The notes under the pieces: generated by a model
What the model was told of the DNA's origin: nothing
The model's database searches: none
The model's input: the letters and a program-made list of their open reading frames with translations, nothing else
Shown here: positions 43,174 to 53,266 of the stretch, piece by piece
Position numbering within the stretch: the stretch's first letter is position 1
How the letters are laid out: each line of letters starts with the position of its first letter
Position numbers and translations under genes: made by a program
DNA from: an uncultured Dermabacteraceae bacterium
Lineage (GTDB): Bacteria; Actinomycetota; Actinomycetes; Actinomycetales; Dermabacteraceae
Direction: 5' to 3'
DNA length: 64,000 bases
Assembly: GCA_946223075.1 (NCBI GenBank)
Contig: CAMILZ010000010.1
Coordinates: forward strand, 5,434 to 69,433

Positions 43174-44130
43174 ATGACCGCATCAACATTGACGCCGGGG
43201 CACCGCGCGGAAAAAACGACCAGCCACGCCGCCACGGGCACCGCTCCTCTCACGATCAGGAAGTCGCGTGCCCTCGCGAAGGCCCTCGCATGGCTCACGG
43301 TCACCGTGATTTCCGTGGCTGTCCTTCTTTACGCCTTCCAGGGCACTCATGCGAACGGCAGCAGTAGGAAGTTTGCACTCGCCGTTTTCACCCTCGGCGC
43401 CGGTGGCTTCGCGGCCCTCACTGCGCACCTCTGTATGACGTGGTTCCTGATCTGGTGCGCCGTCGCCGCACCTCAGCGTTCCTCGCGGCGCGCCTTCGCC
43501 CTCAAAGCGCTGCGTCTCTGGTCGCCTCGCGCCGCGCGCTGCGCCGTCGTCGCGCTCGGGGTATCGGCAACGGCCCTCTCGCTCTCTCACCCTTCGCGCG
43601 CCTTCGCCGAAGTCGCGCCGGAGCCGCCTGCCATCAGCGAATCGGCAAGCCCTTCCGACTCGGGCGGGCTCGGCAACCGCGCTGATTCAGCGACCGGCAT
43701 CGAAAGCGGCGATCTTTCGCGCGTCACCACCCTCGGGTGGGCACCGACCGCAACCGTAGCGAGCGTAAGCACCATTCCCTCTCTCAGCGCAACGCCAGAA
43801 CCGGCGGCTTCCTCCGTCATCGCGTTCTCGGGCTCAGCGGAGGCACTGCCCGCACCGACGGTGCATCGTTCGGAGACCTCCGCCCAATCCACACCAGCCG
43901 CGAAGCCCGTGTCGAACACGAGCGAACACCCCGACTCGCCCACGAACGACACCTACACGGTGAAGGAAGGTGACTCGCTGTGGTCGATCGCGAAGCGGCA
44001 CCTCACGCACGTGAACGGTAAGCGCCCCACGAACGGCGCGATCGTTCGCGAAATCGACCGAATTGCCTCGCTCAACCGCGAGATCAACGACGTCGACCTT
44101 ATCTTCCCCGGTCAGACCGTCCGCCTCTAA
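43174..44130 (+). CDS. Membrane-anchored LysM protein
   Basis: 318 residues. Three hydrophobic segments (about 37-58, 65-95, 115-135), a Ser/Pro/Thr-rich linker of about 120 residues, and a C-terminal LysM domain, TYTVKEGDSLWSIAKRHL...INDVDLIFPGQTVRL, which binds peptidoglycan. GGGGGA before ATG. Position next to the Rv3235-type gene and near secA matches other actinobacteria. The AT-richer 206 bp upstream holds no gene. Confidence 0.88.
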   Translation: MTASTLTPGHRAEKTTSHAATGTAPLTIRKSRALAKALAWLTVTVISVAVLLYAFQGTHANGSSRKFALAVFTLGAGGFAALTAHLCMTWFLIWCAVAAPQRSSRRAFALKALRLWSPRAARCAVVALGVSATALSLSHPSRAFAEVAPEPPAISESASPSDSGGLGNRADSATGIESGDLSRVTTLGWAPTATVASVSTIPSLSATPEPAASSVIAFSGSAEALPAPTVHRSETSAQSTPAAKPVSNTSEHPDSPTNDTYTVKEGDSLWSIAKRHLTHVNGKRPTNGAIVREIDRIASLNREINDVDLIFPGQTVRL

Positions 44131-44162
44131 GACCAACCCCACCAGCAAGAAAGACTCACGCC

Positions 44163-44552
44163 ATGCTCAACAACACTCAGCCCTCGTCGCCCGGCACCGT
44201 CACGCCTTTCGATAGCGAAGAGAAAGCTCGCACGATCGTCGAGGCCGTCGCGCGTCAAGCACTCGAAATCCTGAACGGTTTCCGGCCTGCGACCTCACTC
44301 AACAAAATTCTCATCCCGCAAGAGCAAGAGAGCTTCGTCAAACGCGTCTCATGCGTGAGGGCGTACCGGCGAAACGCCGGCATCAAGGTTTTGCCGCGCG
44401 TAAGCGTTGGTGGCGTGCACATCTGCCGGGTCAGCGACGAGGTCATCGAAGCAAACTCGGTCGTGCGAGATTCGCTGCGAGCCCGCTTCGTGTGCATGCG
44501 GTGGGAGAAGAAGCGCTCGGGCTGGAAGATCACAGCCCTCGAACTCGGCTAG
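44163..44552 (+). CDS. Rv3235 family protein
   Basis: 129 residues. The core RQALEILNGFRPATSLNKILIPQ ... CRVSDEVIEANSVVRDSLRARFVCMRWEKKRSGWKITALELG fits the Rv3235 family near secA. No export signal. Function unknown; follows the LysM gene by 32 bp on the same strand and converges on secA. Confidence 0.83.
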   Translation: MLNNTQPSSPGTVTPFDSEEKARTIVEAVARQALEILNGFRPATSLNKILIPQEQESFVKRVSCVRAYRRNAGIKVLPRVSVGGVHICRVSDEVIEANSVVRDSLRARFVCMRWEKKRSGWKITALELG

Positions 44553-44579
44553 CCCTGCTCGCGGGCTGGCCGGTCACTC

Positions 44580-47369
44580 TCAGTTGTTCTTCGCGCGCTT
44601 GCGCTCCTCGCGCTCCTTGCGGCGGCGCTCCGCACGCGAGAGCGGGCGCTCAGGCGCTGCCTCACCCTCGGACGAGCTGTACGAGAGTTCCTCAACCTTG
44701 GGGCCATCGCCAAGCCCCTTTGCGGAAATCTCGACGCTCTCGGCCGATTCGCTCTCATGCGCCGGCTCGGGTGCCGATTCCGTGTCGGAAGGCACGACCT
44801 TCGCCTTCGCAGCGGCTTCGCGCACGAGCTTCGCGACCTTCTCGGGAACCTGCCCCTTGCTCGGTGCCTCCTGAACCTTGACTTCAAGGTTGAAGAGGTA
44901 GCCCACGACGTCTTCCTTGATGCCCGCGACCATGTCGTTGTACATGAGGAAGCCCTCGCGCGCATACTCAATAACCGGATCGCGCTGCGCCATCGCGCGA
45001 AGGCCGATGCCCTCCTTGAGATAGTCCATCTCGTAGAGGTGCTCACGCCAGCGGCGATCAATCACCGAAAGGAGCACTCGGCGCTCAAGCTGACGCATCG
45101 CGGCTTCGCCAAGCTCCTCCTCGCGCTTCTCGTAGGCGAGGGCAATGTCCGAGCGGATCTCCCGTTCGAGAAGCTTCGCGGTGAGGTTTTCCTTGCCGCC
45201 GACTTCTTCGACGACGTCTTCGGCAGTGATCGATGCCGGGTAGAGCGCCTTGAGGCTGCCCCAGAGCTCGTCAAGCTCGAAGTCCTCGGCGCTCTTGCCC
45301 GCGGTCGCGTTGCGCACTAGCGCTCCCACCACATCGTCGATGTAGCTCGAGATTGATTCTTCGAGATTCTCGCCCTCGAGAATGCGGTTGCGATCCTCGT
45401 ACACGCGGGCGCGCTGCTTCGTGAGCACATCGTCATACTTCACGACGTTCTTACGGATCTCAAAGTTCTGCGACTCGATGCGCTTTTGGGCCCCCTGGAT
45501 CGACCCGGTCACGATGCGTCCCGTCAGCGGCGTATCTTCGTCAACGCCACCGCGTTCGAGGATCTGCTCGGCGCGGCCCTGCGAGAAGCGGCGCACAAGA
45601 TCGTCCTGGAGCGACAGGTAGAAACGGGACTCGCCCGGGTCACCCTGACGGCCGGAGCGGCCGCGAAGCTGATTGTCGATGCGGCGCGATTCGTGGCGCT
45701 CCGTGCCGAGCACGTAGAGACCGCCGAGTCCGACGACCTCGTCGTGTTCCTTCGCAACCTGCTCGCGCGCGGATTCGAGCGCGTCGTCCCATGCCGCCTC
45801 ATACTCTTCGGGCTGCTCTTCCGGGTCGAGACCGCGCTTTTCGAGGTCCTTGGTCGCCATGAACTCGACGTTGCCACCGAGCATGATGTCGGTGCCTCGG
45901 CCCGCCATGTTTGTCGCAACGGTCACGGCTCCCTTGCGGCCGGCCATGGCGACGACGGCAGCCTCGCCCTCATTGTTTTTCGCATTGAGTACGTTGTGCG
46001 GGATCCCCTTCTTCTTGAGAAGCGAAGAAAGGTATTCGGACTTCTCAACGCTCACCGTACCCACGAGAACGGGCTGCCCCTTCTCATGGCGCTCTTCGAT
46101 GTCGGCGACAACTGCGCGGAACTTGGCCTTTTCCGTGCGGTAAATCCGGTCCATTTGGTCGATGCGCTGGAGCGGCAGGTTCGTGGGGATCGGCACGACG
46201 CCAAGCTTGTAGGTGCCCATGAACTCGGCTGCTTCGGTTTCCGCGGTACCCGTCATGCCGGCGAGCTTGTCGTAGAGCTTGAAGTAGTTCTGCAGGGTAA
46301 TCGTCGCGAGCGTCTGGTTCTCAGCCTTGATCTCGACGCCTTCCTTGGCCTCGATCGCCTGGTGTACACCCTCGTTGTAGCGGCGGCCCGCGAGGATGCG
46401 CCCCGTGTGCTCGTCGACGATCATGACCTCGCCGTTCATGACGACGTAGTCCTTATCGCGCTTGAACAGCTCCTTCGCCTTGATGGCGTTGTTCAGGAAG
46501 CCGATGAGCGGGGTGTTGAGCGACTCGTAGAGGTTGTCGATACCGAGCTGATCCTCGACGAGTTCGATGCCGGGCTCGAGGATGCCGACGGTGCGCTTCT
46601 TGTCATCGACTTCGTAGTCGCGGTCGCGCTGAAGCTTCGTAGCAACACGCGCAAACTCGGCAAACCACTTGTTGACATCACCTGAGGCAGGACCCGAGAT
46701 AATGAGAGGGGTACGAGCCTCATCGATGAGGATGGAGTCGACCTCGTCGACGATCGCGAAGAAGTGGCCGCGCTGGACCTTGTCGCTCACGGAGTGCGCC
46801 ATGTTGTCGCGCAGGTAGTCGAAGCCGAATTCATTGTTCGTGCCGTAGGTGATGTCAGCGGCGTACTGCTTGCGGCGCTCTGCGGGATCCTGACCGGAGA
46901 TGATCACGCCGGTCGTGAGGCCGAGCATGCGGAACACGCGCCCCATGATGTCGCCCTGGTACTTCGCGAGGTAATCGTTCACCGTAACGATGTGCACGCC
47001 CTTGCCCGCGAGCGCATTGAGGTAGGCGGGAAGGGTCGCCACGAGGGTCTTGCCCTCACCGGTTTTCATTTCGGCAATTTCGCCGCGGTGCAGTGCGGCA
47101 CCGCCCATGAGCTGCACGGGGTAAGCGCGCTGGCCGAGAGTGCGACGCGCAGCTTCACGCACGGTGGCGAACGCTTCGATCTGGATGTCGTCGAGCGTTT
47201 CGCCATCGGCGAGACGCTTCTTAAACTTTTCGGTCTCTTCGCGAAGTTCGTCGTCGGAGAGTTCGAGGAAGCCTTCCTCAATATCATCGACGCGTTGGGC
47301 GATGTCGGCTAGGCGCTTGCGCTCACGGCCCTCACCGGCACGAAGGATGACGTCGAAAAGCTTGGCCAC
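44580..47369 (-). CDS. secA: Preprotein translocase ATPase SecA
   Basis: 929 residues from GTG 47369 (AAGGGAG upstream). Drives Sec export. Motifs: MKTGEGKTLVATLPAYLNAL (Walker A), HIVTVNDYLA, VDEVDSILIDEARTPLIISGPA, NMAGRGTDIMLGGN, GLYVLGTERHESRRIDNQLRGRSGRQGDPG. The C-terminal tail is acidic/basic and lacks the Cys/His zinc motif, so SecB-type binding is not expected, as in SecA1 of actinobacteria. Confidence 0.98.
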   Translation of the reverse strand: MAKLFDVILRAGEGRERKRLADIAQRVDDIEEGFLELSDDELREETEKFKKRLADGETLDDIQIEAFATVREAARRTLGQRAYPVQLMGGAALHRGEIAEMKTGEGKTLVATLPAYLNALAGKGVHIVTVNDYLAKYQGDIMGRVFRMLGLTTGVIISGQDPAERRKQYAADITYGTNNEFGFDYLRDNMAHSVSDKVQRGHFFAIVDEVDSILIDEARTPLIISGPASGDVNKWFAEFARVATKLQRDRDYEVDDKKRTVGILEPGIELVEDQLGIDNLYESLNTPLIGFLNNAIKAKELFKRDKDYVVMNGEVMIVDEHTGRILAGRRYNEGVHQAIEAKEGVEIKAENQTLATITLQNYFKLYDKLAGMTGTAETEAAEFMGTYKLGVVPIPTNLPLQRIDQMDRIYRTEKAKFRAVVADIEERHEKGQPVLVGTVSVEKSEYLSSLLKKKGIPHNVLNAKNNEGEAAVVAMAGRKGAVTVATNMAGRGTDIMLGGNVEFMATKDLEKRGLDPEEQPEEYEAAWDDALESAREQVAKEHDEVVGLGGLYVLGTERHESRRIDNQLRGRSGRQGDPGESRFYLSLQDDLVRRFSQGRAEQILERGGVDEDTPLTGRIVTGSIQGAQKRIESQNFEIRKNVVKYDDVLTKQRARVYEDRNRILEGENLEESISSYIDDVVGALVRNATAGKSAEDFELDELWGSLKALYPASITAEDVVEEVGGKENLTAKLLEREIRSDIALAYEKREEELGEAAMRQLERRVLLSVIDRRWREHLYEMDYLKEGIGLRAMAQRDPVIEYAREGFLMYNDMVAGIKEDVVGYLFNLEVKVQEAPSKGQVPEKVAKLVREAAAKAKVVPSDTESAPEPAHESESAESVEISAKGLGDGPKVEELSYSSSEGEAAPERPLSRAERRRKEREERKRAKNN

Positions 47370-47574
47370 TGGAAAACTCCCTTTGAGGATCTCGTCATGC
47401 ACTCTCACGTGCGGAACACTCACGGCGCGGTTTCCTTGCAGATAACAGCGCGAACCGTCCCAGTCTACGTGGCGAAGGGGGCCCGTGCGCCACTCGAGCG
47501 TCCGGACCCCCCGAGGAAGTCGTCACATATCAACAAATCCCCTGGCTACGCTGCCTTTCACAGCGCGCGGAGTT

Positions 47575-48219
47575 TTATTGCAATTCGATAACGCCGTAGT
47601 TCCACCCCTTGCGGCGGTACACCACTTTCGGGTTCGACGTCTCTTCGTCGATGAAGAGGTAGAAGTCATGGCCAACGAGCTCCATTTGGTAGAGAGCGTC
47701 GTCGATGCTCATAGGCTTCGCCTTGTGCTTCTTTTCGCGGATCACGATGGGTGAGGCGGGCGCGGCTTCGTCGGCGGGCTCCTCGTTGTCCTCCTCGCGA
47801 TCTGTGCGCGGCTCGGATTCAGCCTTCGCGAAAAGTTCCTCGATCCGTTCGGTATCGGCCTGCATCTTGCGGAGCGTTTCCGCATCGGCGCCGTGCCCCT
47901 TTGAGCGGCCACGCTGGCGGTCCTTGCGCCTATCGGCGAGGCGACGGAGTCGTTCGAGGAGCTTTGCGAGTGCGAGGTCGAGAGCCGAGTAGAGGTCCCC
48001 GGAGCGTGCTTCGGAGCGGATGACCTGCCCCTCGTCATGGACGGTGAGCTCGACGCGCTCGCTTTCTTCGGTGCGGCGCGGGTTCTTTTCGGATGAGACC
48101 TCGACGTCGATCCGCATGGCTCCTGGCGCGAGTTGGGAGACCTTTTCGAGCTTGCTCTCGAGGTGGCGTTGGAAGCGTTCGGAGACGTCCATTTGACGGC
48201 CAACAACATTGATATCCAT
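47575..48219 (-). CDS. hpf: Long ribosome hibernation promoting factor
   Basis: 214 residues, long form. An N-terminal S30AE domain (MDINVVGRQMDVSERFQRHLESKLEKV) is joined by an acidic linker to the C-terminal dimerisation domain (MSIDDALYQMELVGHDFYLFIDEETSNPKVVYRRKGWNYGVIEL). Forms 100S ribosomes. GGAGG 6 bp before ATG. The gap to secA (47370-47574) contains no gene. Confidence 0.95.
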   Translation of the reverse strand: MDINVVGRQMDVSERFQRHLESKLEKVSQLAPGAMRIDVEVSSEKNPRRTEESERVELTVHDEGQVIRSEARSGDLYSALDLALAKLLERLRRLADRRKDRQRGRSKGHGADAETLRKMQADTERIEELFAKAESEPRTDREEDNEEPADEAAPASPIVIREKKHKAKPMSIDDALYQMELVGHDFYLFIDEETSNPKVVYRRKGWNYGVIELQ

Positions 48220-48371
48220 GAGAAATCCTCCAAATTGAGAAGTGTGTGGGCGGCCACGTTCCGCCCGGTGTCACGGGTGGGTGGTTCACCTCCTCCTCAT
48301 GAGGTTCGCGGCGTCACTGCCGCGTGTTCGTCCCTCAATTATGGGACCCCAGACTGAAAACGTACCGCAGG

Positions 48372-49124
48372 TCACACGAGTAGACTTGAAGTGTTTGCGC
48401 GCGGAAGCCTCGCTGAGGCGAGGGTCAGCGCTGCGCACGTGGCCACACCCAGTTTCTCGAGGGCATCGCTCGTTTTCTTCAGTGTGCTGCCGGTCGTCAC
48501 CACGTCATCGAGAATGACGGCCCTCGCGCCTCTCACGCCCTCCCATTCGACGCCCCTTTGAGGCCAGATCACACGCCCTGTCCCTCCCGCTCTCTCGCGC
48601 TTCGTACGCGAGTGCTGGCTTGCTCCACTGAGGGTGAGGGCGGGAGCCACCCTCAGCCTTGCGTGTGCACCTACGCTTTCGGCGAGGAGCCGCATGTGGT
48701 CTTCTCCCCTGCGCCTCACCGCTTCGGCGCGCGAGGGCACCGGTACGAGCACATGCCTGTGGCGGCACTCGTCGCTGAGTTCGAGGAGCGCCTCCGCGAG
48801 AAGAGGACCCAGGTAGTTCACGAGGGCAAAATGGCCCCCGTTTTTGTAGTCGAGGATGACGCTCTTCGCGCGCCCCTCGTATTCGGCAAGCGTCGCCACG
48901 CGAAAGGCCGGGACTATCTCGAGCTCGCGACCGTCGGCACTTGGGCGGGCCTCACACACGCCCTCGCAAATCTCCTCCACCCACACTGCACCAGCGGAGA
49001 GCGCGCCCGCGCACTCCTCGCACATGTGCACGCCCTTTTCGCCGCACGCGCACGAAAATGGCACGAGGGACTGGAGCGCAATACTCGCGATTCGCGTCAA
49101 CACCCGTGTGAAGTCAAAGGCCAT
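48372..49124 (-). CDS. ComF family phosphoribosyltransferase-like protein
   Basis: 250 residues from ATG 49124. An N-terminal zinc-finger-like CACGEKGVHMCEEC is followed by a PRTase domain with VPVPSRAEAVRRRGEDHMRLLA and the PRPP loop VILDDVVTTGSTLKKT. Homologous to ComFC/GntX. Stands between lpqB and hpf as in mycobacteria (Rv3242c). Confidence 0.87.
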   Translation of the reverse strand: MAFDFTRVLTRIASIALQSLVPFSCACGEKGVHMCEECAGALSAGAVWVEEICEGVCEARPSADGRELEIVPAFRVATLAEYEGRAKSVILDYKNGGHFALVNYLGPLLAEALLELSDECRHRHVLVPVPSRAEAVRRRGEDHMRLLAESVGAHARLRVAPALTLSGASQHSRTKRERAGGTGRVIWPQRGVEWEGVRGARAVILDDVVTTGSTLKKTSDALEKLGVATCAALTLASARLPRANTSSLLV

Positions 49125-49233
49125 GCCGCCATTTGAGTACGCGAGCGTTCGCCCGCCAAGCCCCAACCGTTCCACTCTGGAAAGTCGGCAATTGTGGAGT
49201 GCATTCCGACGGCTGCCCCGCAACCATCGGCCC

Positions 49234-50937
49234 CTAGTACAACGCGATATCTCGCCCGCGCGCCTCAACGTGCGCCCAAGAATCCACGTTCCTTTGGACG
49301 ACCTGGCCGTCGCTGCTTCCCACGAACATGAGGCGCGCCTCGAGCGAGCCGGCAACGGAGGCGGTGTTCTCTCGCAACTCGCTCACTTGCTCGAAGCCCG
49401 TGTGCATGTTCCAGGAAATCGCGACGGGCAGGGTACTTTCACGGGAGGTCCCCCACAGCAGAATCGTTTCCTCGGAATACCACGCAATGCCGTCGACGGA
49501 GTCGAGCGCGACGCTCACGTGGAGAGGCTCCGCGAGGCTCAACGGAGTGCCGTGAGGCCCACGTGCGACGCCCATAATGCTGAGCGTAATCGCCCCTCGT
49601 GAGCCGTAGACGACCGCGAGGCGCACTCCGTCCGAGGACATCGAGGTGAAGATGATGTCGGTCGAGGCATCCCACGGAGCGGGGAACTTCCGCACATCGA
49701 CGAAGACGTCAGCGCTCACCGCGAGAAGTTCTGGCCCGCCCACGCTTGGCATCGTCCACGCATACCCAAATTGGTCAATGCTTGGAGCGCACAGCTCTTC
49801 GCCAACGCTTTCGCGCCGCACTCCCTCCTCAGCCGTAAGGTCGGTGACGAGAAGGCTGAGACGATCCATGGTGACCGCGCTCGCGTATTTTCCGTTGGGG
49901 CTGATCCGGCCATAGCGCACGGTCTCGGAGGCAAAAGCCGGGACGAGGGGGGTTCCGCCGGTGTCGCTTGCGAGCGACACGATCCCGCTTTCGCCTGAGC
50001 CGTAGAGCCTGTGCCCCACCGATGCTTTCACCGGATGTGAATCCGGCGGGACCGTGACGTCGTCACGTCCATTCGTGAACACGACCGAGGCGACGCGCTT
50101 GAGGCTCCGAAGCGTTTCGGAGATCTGGGCAATGGCGAGAGCCCTCTCGGCTTCGGGCAGTTCCACCACCGAGGCCGGCAGCTGCACAACGAGGTCGCCC
50201 GCTTCGTTCCTCGAGAGCGCACTCGGAGTGAGAACGCTGCCTTCGTTGAGCGCGGAGCGAACGGCGTCCTTGAGAAAAGCGGGTGGGCCAAGCGCAAGCC
50301 TGTTAAAGACCGAAGCGAAGGTCGACTGGCGTAAAAACCAGCGCGGATCAGCGACGAGCGCATCGCCCACCTTCGAAACGAAATAGACACTCGCGGGCTC
50401 GTATAGACGCGCAAATCCCTCTGAGCCGAGCACGAGCGCATCGGGGGTTTCCGCGATACGCCACTCACCGTTGACTTGCGTGAGGCGAAACTCGGCTTTC
50501 TCGCGCTCCGGGTTGAGGTTCACCGCGCGCCTCCCCGCGGGTGAAACCTTGGAGACAACCGGAATCGTGACCGAGACCTTGTCGCCCTCGAGCTCCTGAT
50601 ACGCGAGCCCTTCGGTTTCAGAGAACTCGATTGCCGTCGCCGGCTTCCACGCTTCACGAATACTCCCCGCAAGGTACTCGCGCGCCGTGCGATTACCGTC
50701 CTCGACCCCGAGATGAGCAGCGAGGAACCCTCTCACGATGTCGATCTTTGCCGCGCCGGGATCGGGCGGCGCCACCGCCACATCCCCCTGCGCTCCAAGA
50801 CCGATTCCCCTCACCGGCGCCGTGTGAACCTCCGAGGAGTTGGGAATACGTGCGCACCCCGCAAGCACCGCCACACTCGCCCCTCCGAGAACGGCGCGTC
50901 GCGTGAGCGAGCGGGAAGTGAAAGGTTTTCTCATCAC
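49234..50937 (-). CDS. lpqB: LpqB lipoprotein of the MtrAB system
   Basis: 567 residues. Lipoprotein signal: basic start with RRAVLGGASVAVLAGC (lipobox LAGC). Then a GerMN-like domain (EVRRFV...-type VPLSE in the middle third) and a beta-propeller C terminus. Known to bind the extracellular part of MtrB and modulate MtrA phosphorylation. Start codons GTG 50937 and ATG 50934 overlap the mtrB stop. Confidence 0.92.
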   Translation of the reverse strand: MMRKPFTSRSLTRRAVLGGASVAVLAGCARIPNSSEVHTAPVRGIGLGAQGDVAVAPPDPGAAKIDIVRGFLAAHLGVEDGNRTAREYLAGSIREAWKPATAIEFSETEGLAYQELEGDKVSVTIPVVSKVSPAGRRAVNLNPEREKAEFRLTQVNGEWRIAETPDALVLGSEGFARLYEPASVYFVSKVGDALVADPRWFLRQSTFASVFNRLALGPPAFLKDAVRSALNEGSVLTPSALSRNEAGDLVVQLPASVVELPEAERALAIAQISETLRSLKRVASVVFTNGRDDVTVPPDSHPVKASVGHRLYGSGESGIVSLASDTGGTPLVPAFASETVRYGRISPNGKYASAVTMDRLSLLVTDLTAEEGVRRESVGEELCAPSIDQFGYAWTMPSVGGPELLAVSADVFVDVRKFPAPWDASTDIIFTSMSSDGVRLAVVYGSRGAITLSIMGVARGPHGTPLSLAEPLHVSVALDSVDGIAWYSEETILLWGTSRESTLPVAISWNMHTGFEQVSELRENTASVAGSLEARLMFVGSSDGQVVQRNVDSWAHVEARGRDIALY

Positions 50938-52556
50938 TCCTGGTCCCCCTTGTCGACTGGGCGCACGAGCGCGAGAGGAGACGCCGAAAGCTTTTCTCCC
51001 GGCCTACGCGGAAGAAGCAGTCGAAAGACCGCAGTTTCGCCTTTGACACCCCAGGCTTCGAGGAGCCCGCCGTGCGCCTGCGCATCTTCGTGCGCGATCG
51101 CGAGCCCAAGGCCCGTTCCACCGAGCGTGTGCGTGCGCGAGGGCGCCGCGCGCCAAAAACGGTCGAAAACGCGGTGTGCCTCTTCCGGGCTGAGTCCCGC
51201 ACCAAAATCCTGAACGATGAGCGCGAGGGTCGTGCCGCGCGACGCCGTACGGACGTCGATCACGCCGCCGGCGCCGTGTTCGATCGCGTTCGTCAAGAGG
51301 TTACGCACGATACGCTCGATGCGCCGCGAATCCATGTCTCCGACGGTGTCTTCGCTCAAATGGTGCACGCGAATGTCGGCGTCGTACTCGCGCGCGATGG
51401 GCTCAAGCTGCTCAACCACATCGTCGACGAGCTCATCGAGCGGGGTCGATTTCGCCTCAAGCTCGACAGTCCCCGCTTCATGGCGCGAGATTTCGAGGAG
51501 ATCCGCGATGAGCGATTCGAACCGTGCCACCTGCTCGCGCAACAGTTCGAGGCTGCGCTTGCCCGAGGGAGTGAAGGATTCTTTCTCCATTTCGAGCATC
51601 GACGCGGCCATTTTGATCGTGGTGAAGGGAGTGCGCAGCTCGTGAGACACGTCCGAGACGAAGCGTTTCTCAAGCTCGGAAAGTTCCACGAGTTCGCTAA
51701 TGGTCGACTGCAGCGAAGCCGCCATGTTGTTGAAGCTCGTGCCCATGCGCGCGAGATCGTCGCCACCCTGAATCTCGAGGCGATAGTCGAGGTCATTGTC
51801 TGAGATGTGGTCGACCGCCCTCGCGGCACGCTTGAGTGGCGTCGTGACGATACGCGAAATGACGAGCGAAACAAGGAAGAACATGAGCACGAGAACTGCC
51901 CCGCCGATCACGAGGATCGCGTTCACGCGGTCGAGCGTCTCCTGCTCCTGGCTGACCGAATACAGCATGAGGAGCCTGTAGCGCCCCGCCCCCGCAACAT
52001 CGATCGTTGTCCCCACGAGAATCGCGGGGCCTGAAATTCCCCGCTCCACATACTCGACGCTGCGATACACGAACTGATCGTGTGTCGAATCGAGTTCGCG
52101 CTCGAAGTCGCCGCTCACGAATGCCGTCAGTGCGCCGTTATTTGTGACCGCGTCGCCTGGTGTCGGGCCCACGGGGATCACCGCGAGTCCCTTGAACACC
52201 TTGGGGTCGCCCGCTGTTGTCCCCTCCATGAACGAGACAATCACGTCCTGACGCTCGTTCTTGGATACGCCCACGAGAGGCTCGAGGTCGCTCACGAGCG
52301 AGTTTCGCATCACCTCGGATTGTTCGAGTGAACGGTCGCGCCTCAGTTCGTAGAGGGCATCGGAGATCGCGGTCGAAAGGAAGGTCTCGACGACGAGAAT
52401 CGCGAGCACCGATAGCAACATGGTCGCGAAAACTGCGCGCGCCGCGATGGGCCATGTCGAGAATTCGCGAAGGCGCACGCGCCCCGCGCTTCGCGAACTG
52501 ATCTGTGATTCGTCCGCACGAGCCGGGGGATGAACGCGTTCGCGGAGGCTACTCAC
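50934..52556 (-). CDS. mtrB: Sensor histidine kinase MtrB
   Basis: 540 residues. Two membrane helices (about 42-65 and 205-230) enclose an extracellular sensor domain, then HAMP (SRIVTTPLKRAARAVDHISD), HisKA with FVSDVSHELRTPFTTIKMAASML and HATPase with RNLLTNAIEHGAGG and DFGAGLSPEE. GTG start overlaps mtrA by 8 bp. Couples wall growth and division to MtrA. Confidence 0.95.
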   Translation of the reverse strand: MSSLRERVHPPARADESQISSRSAGRVRLREFSTWPIAARAVFATMLLSVLAILVVETFLSTAISDALYELRRDRSLEQSEVMRNSLVSDLEPLVGVSKNERQDVIVSFMEGTTAGDPKVFKGLAVIPVGPTPGDAVTNNGALTAFVSGDFERELDSTHDQFVYRSVEYVERGISGPAILVGTTIDVAGAGRYRLLMLYSVSQEQETLDRVNAILVIGGAVLVLMFFLVSLVISRIVTTPLKRAARAVDHISDNDLDYRLEIQGGDDLARMGTSFNNMAASLQSTISELVELSELEKRFVSDVSHELRTPFTTIKMAASMLEMEKESFTPSGKRSLELLREQVARFESLIADLLEISRHEAGTVELEAKSTPLDELVDDVVEQLEPIAREYDADIRVHHLSEDTVGDMDSRRIERIVRNLLTNAIEHGAGGVIDVRTASRGTTLALIVQDFGAGLSPEEAHRVFDRFWRAAPSRTHTLGGTGLGLAIAHEDAQAHGGLLEAWGVKGETAVFRLLLPRRPGEKLSASPLALVRPVDKGDQE

Positions 52557-53229
52557 CCGCGCGGTAGCCCACGCCGCGCACCGTCACGATGAGGCGCGGG
52601 TTGTCGGGATCTGTTTCGATTTTCGAACGCAAACGCTGCACGTGCACGTTCACGAGGCGCGTATCTTTCGAGTGCTGATAACCCCAGACTTCTCGCAAAA
52701 GCTCCTCGCGGCTAAAGACCTGCGAGGGGTTACGCGTCATCTGGAGGAGAAGACCGAACTCCATGGGCGTGAGGCGAATAGTTTCACCATTGCGGCGCAC
52801 CTGGTGACGATCAACGTTGATCTCGAGGTCACCGAGGGTCAGGATTTCGGCCTCACCGTGCGGCGCTCGGCGCACGCGAGCGCGAATACGCGCGACGAGT
52901 TCCTCCGGTTCGAACGGCTTCGTGAGGTAGTCATCGGCACCAACTTCGAGTCCCTCCACCACTTTTTCGGTTTCGGTGCGCGCGGTGAGCATGATGATCG
53001 GGACACTCGAGCTTTCGCGAATGTTTCTGCAAATCTCGATGCCATCCATCTCGGGCAGCATGAGGTCGAGGAGAACGAGGTCGATGTTTTCGCGTTCGAG
53101 GATCGCGAGGCCCTTGCGTCCGTCCGGTGCCGTCACGACGTCGTATCCGCGGCCTTCCAGGAGAATGGAGACCATCTCGGCGATTGCGGCGTCATCGTCA
53201 ATCGCGAGGATCCTAGGGGGTGTGCTCAT
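52549..53229 (-). CDS. mtrA: Response regulator MtrA
   Basis: 226 residues, OmpR/PhoB family. Receiver domain with D11-D13, phospho-acceptor D55 in LVLLDLMLPEMDG, T83 in MLTARTE and K in DDYLTKPF. The winged HTH has GYQHSKDTRLVNVHVQRLRSKIE. Essential regulator of cell wall and replication genes in mycobacteria. First of mtrA-mtrB-lpqB. Confidence 0.97.
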   Translation of the reverse strand: MSTPPRILAIDDDAAIAEMVSILLEGRGYDVVTAPDGRKGLAILERENIDLVLLDLMLPEMDGIEICRNIRESSSVPIIMLTARTETEKVVEGLEVGADDYLTKPFEPEELVARIRARVRRAPHGEAEILTLGDLEINVDRHQVRRNGETIRLTPMEFGLLLQMTRNPSQVFSREELLREVWGYQHSKDTRLVNVHVQRLRSKIETDPDNPRLIVTVRGVGYRAGE

Positions 53230-53266
53230 GCCGTTATCCTGCCAGAAACCTGTAACAGTCGAAACT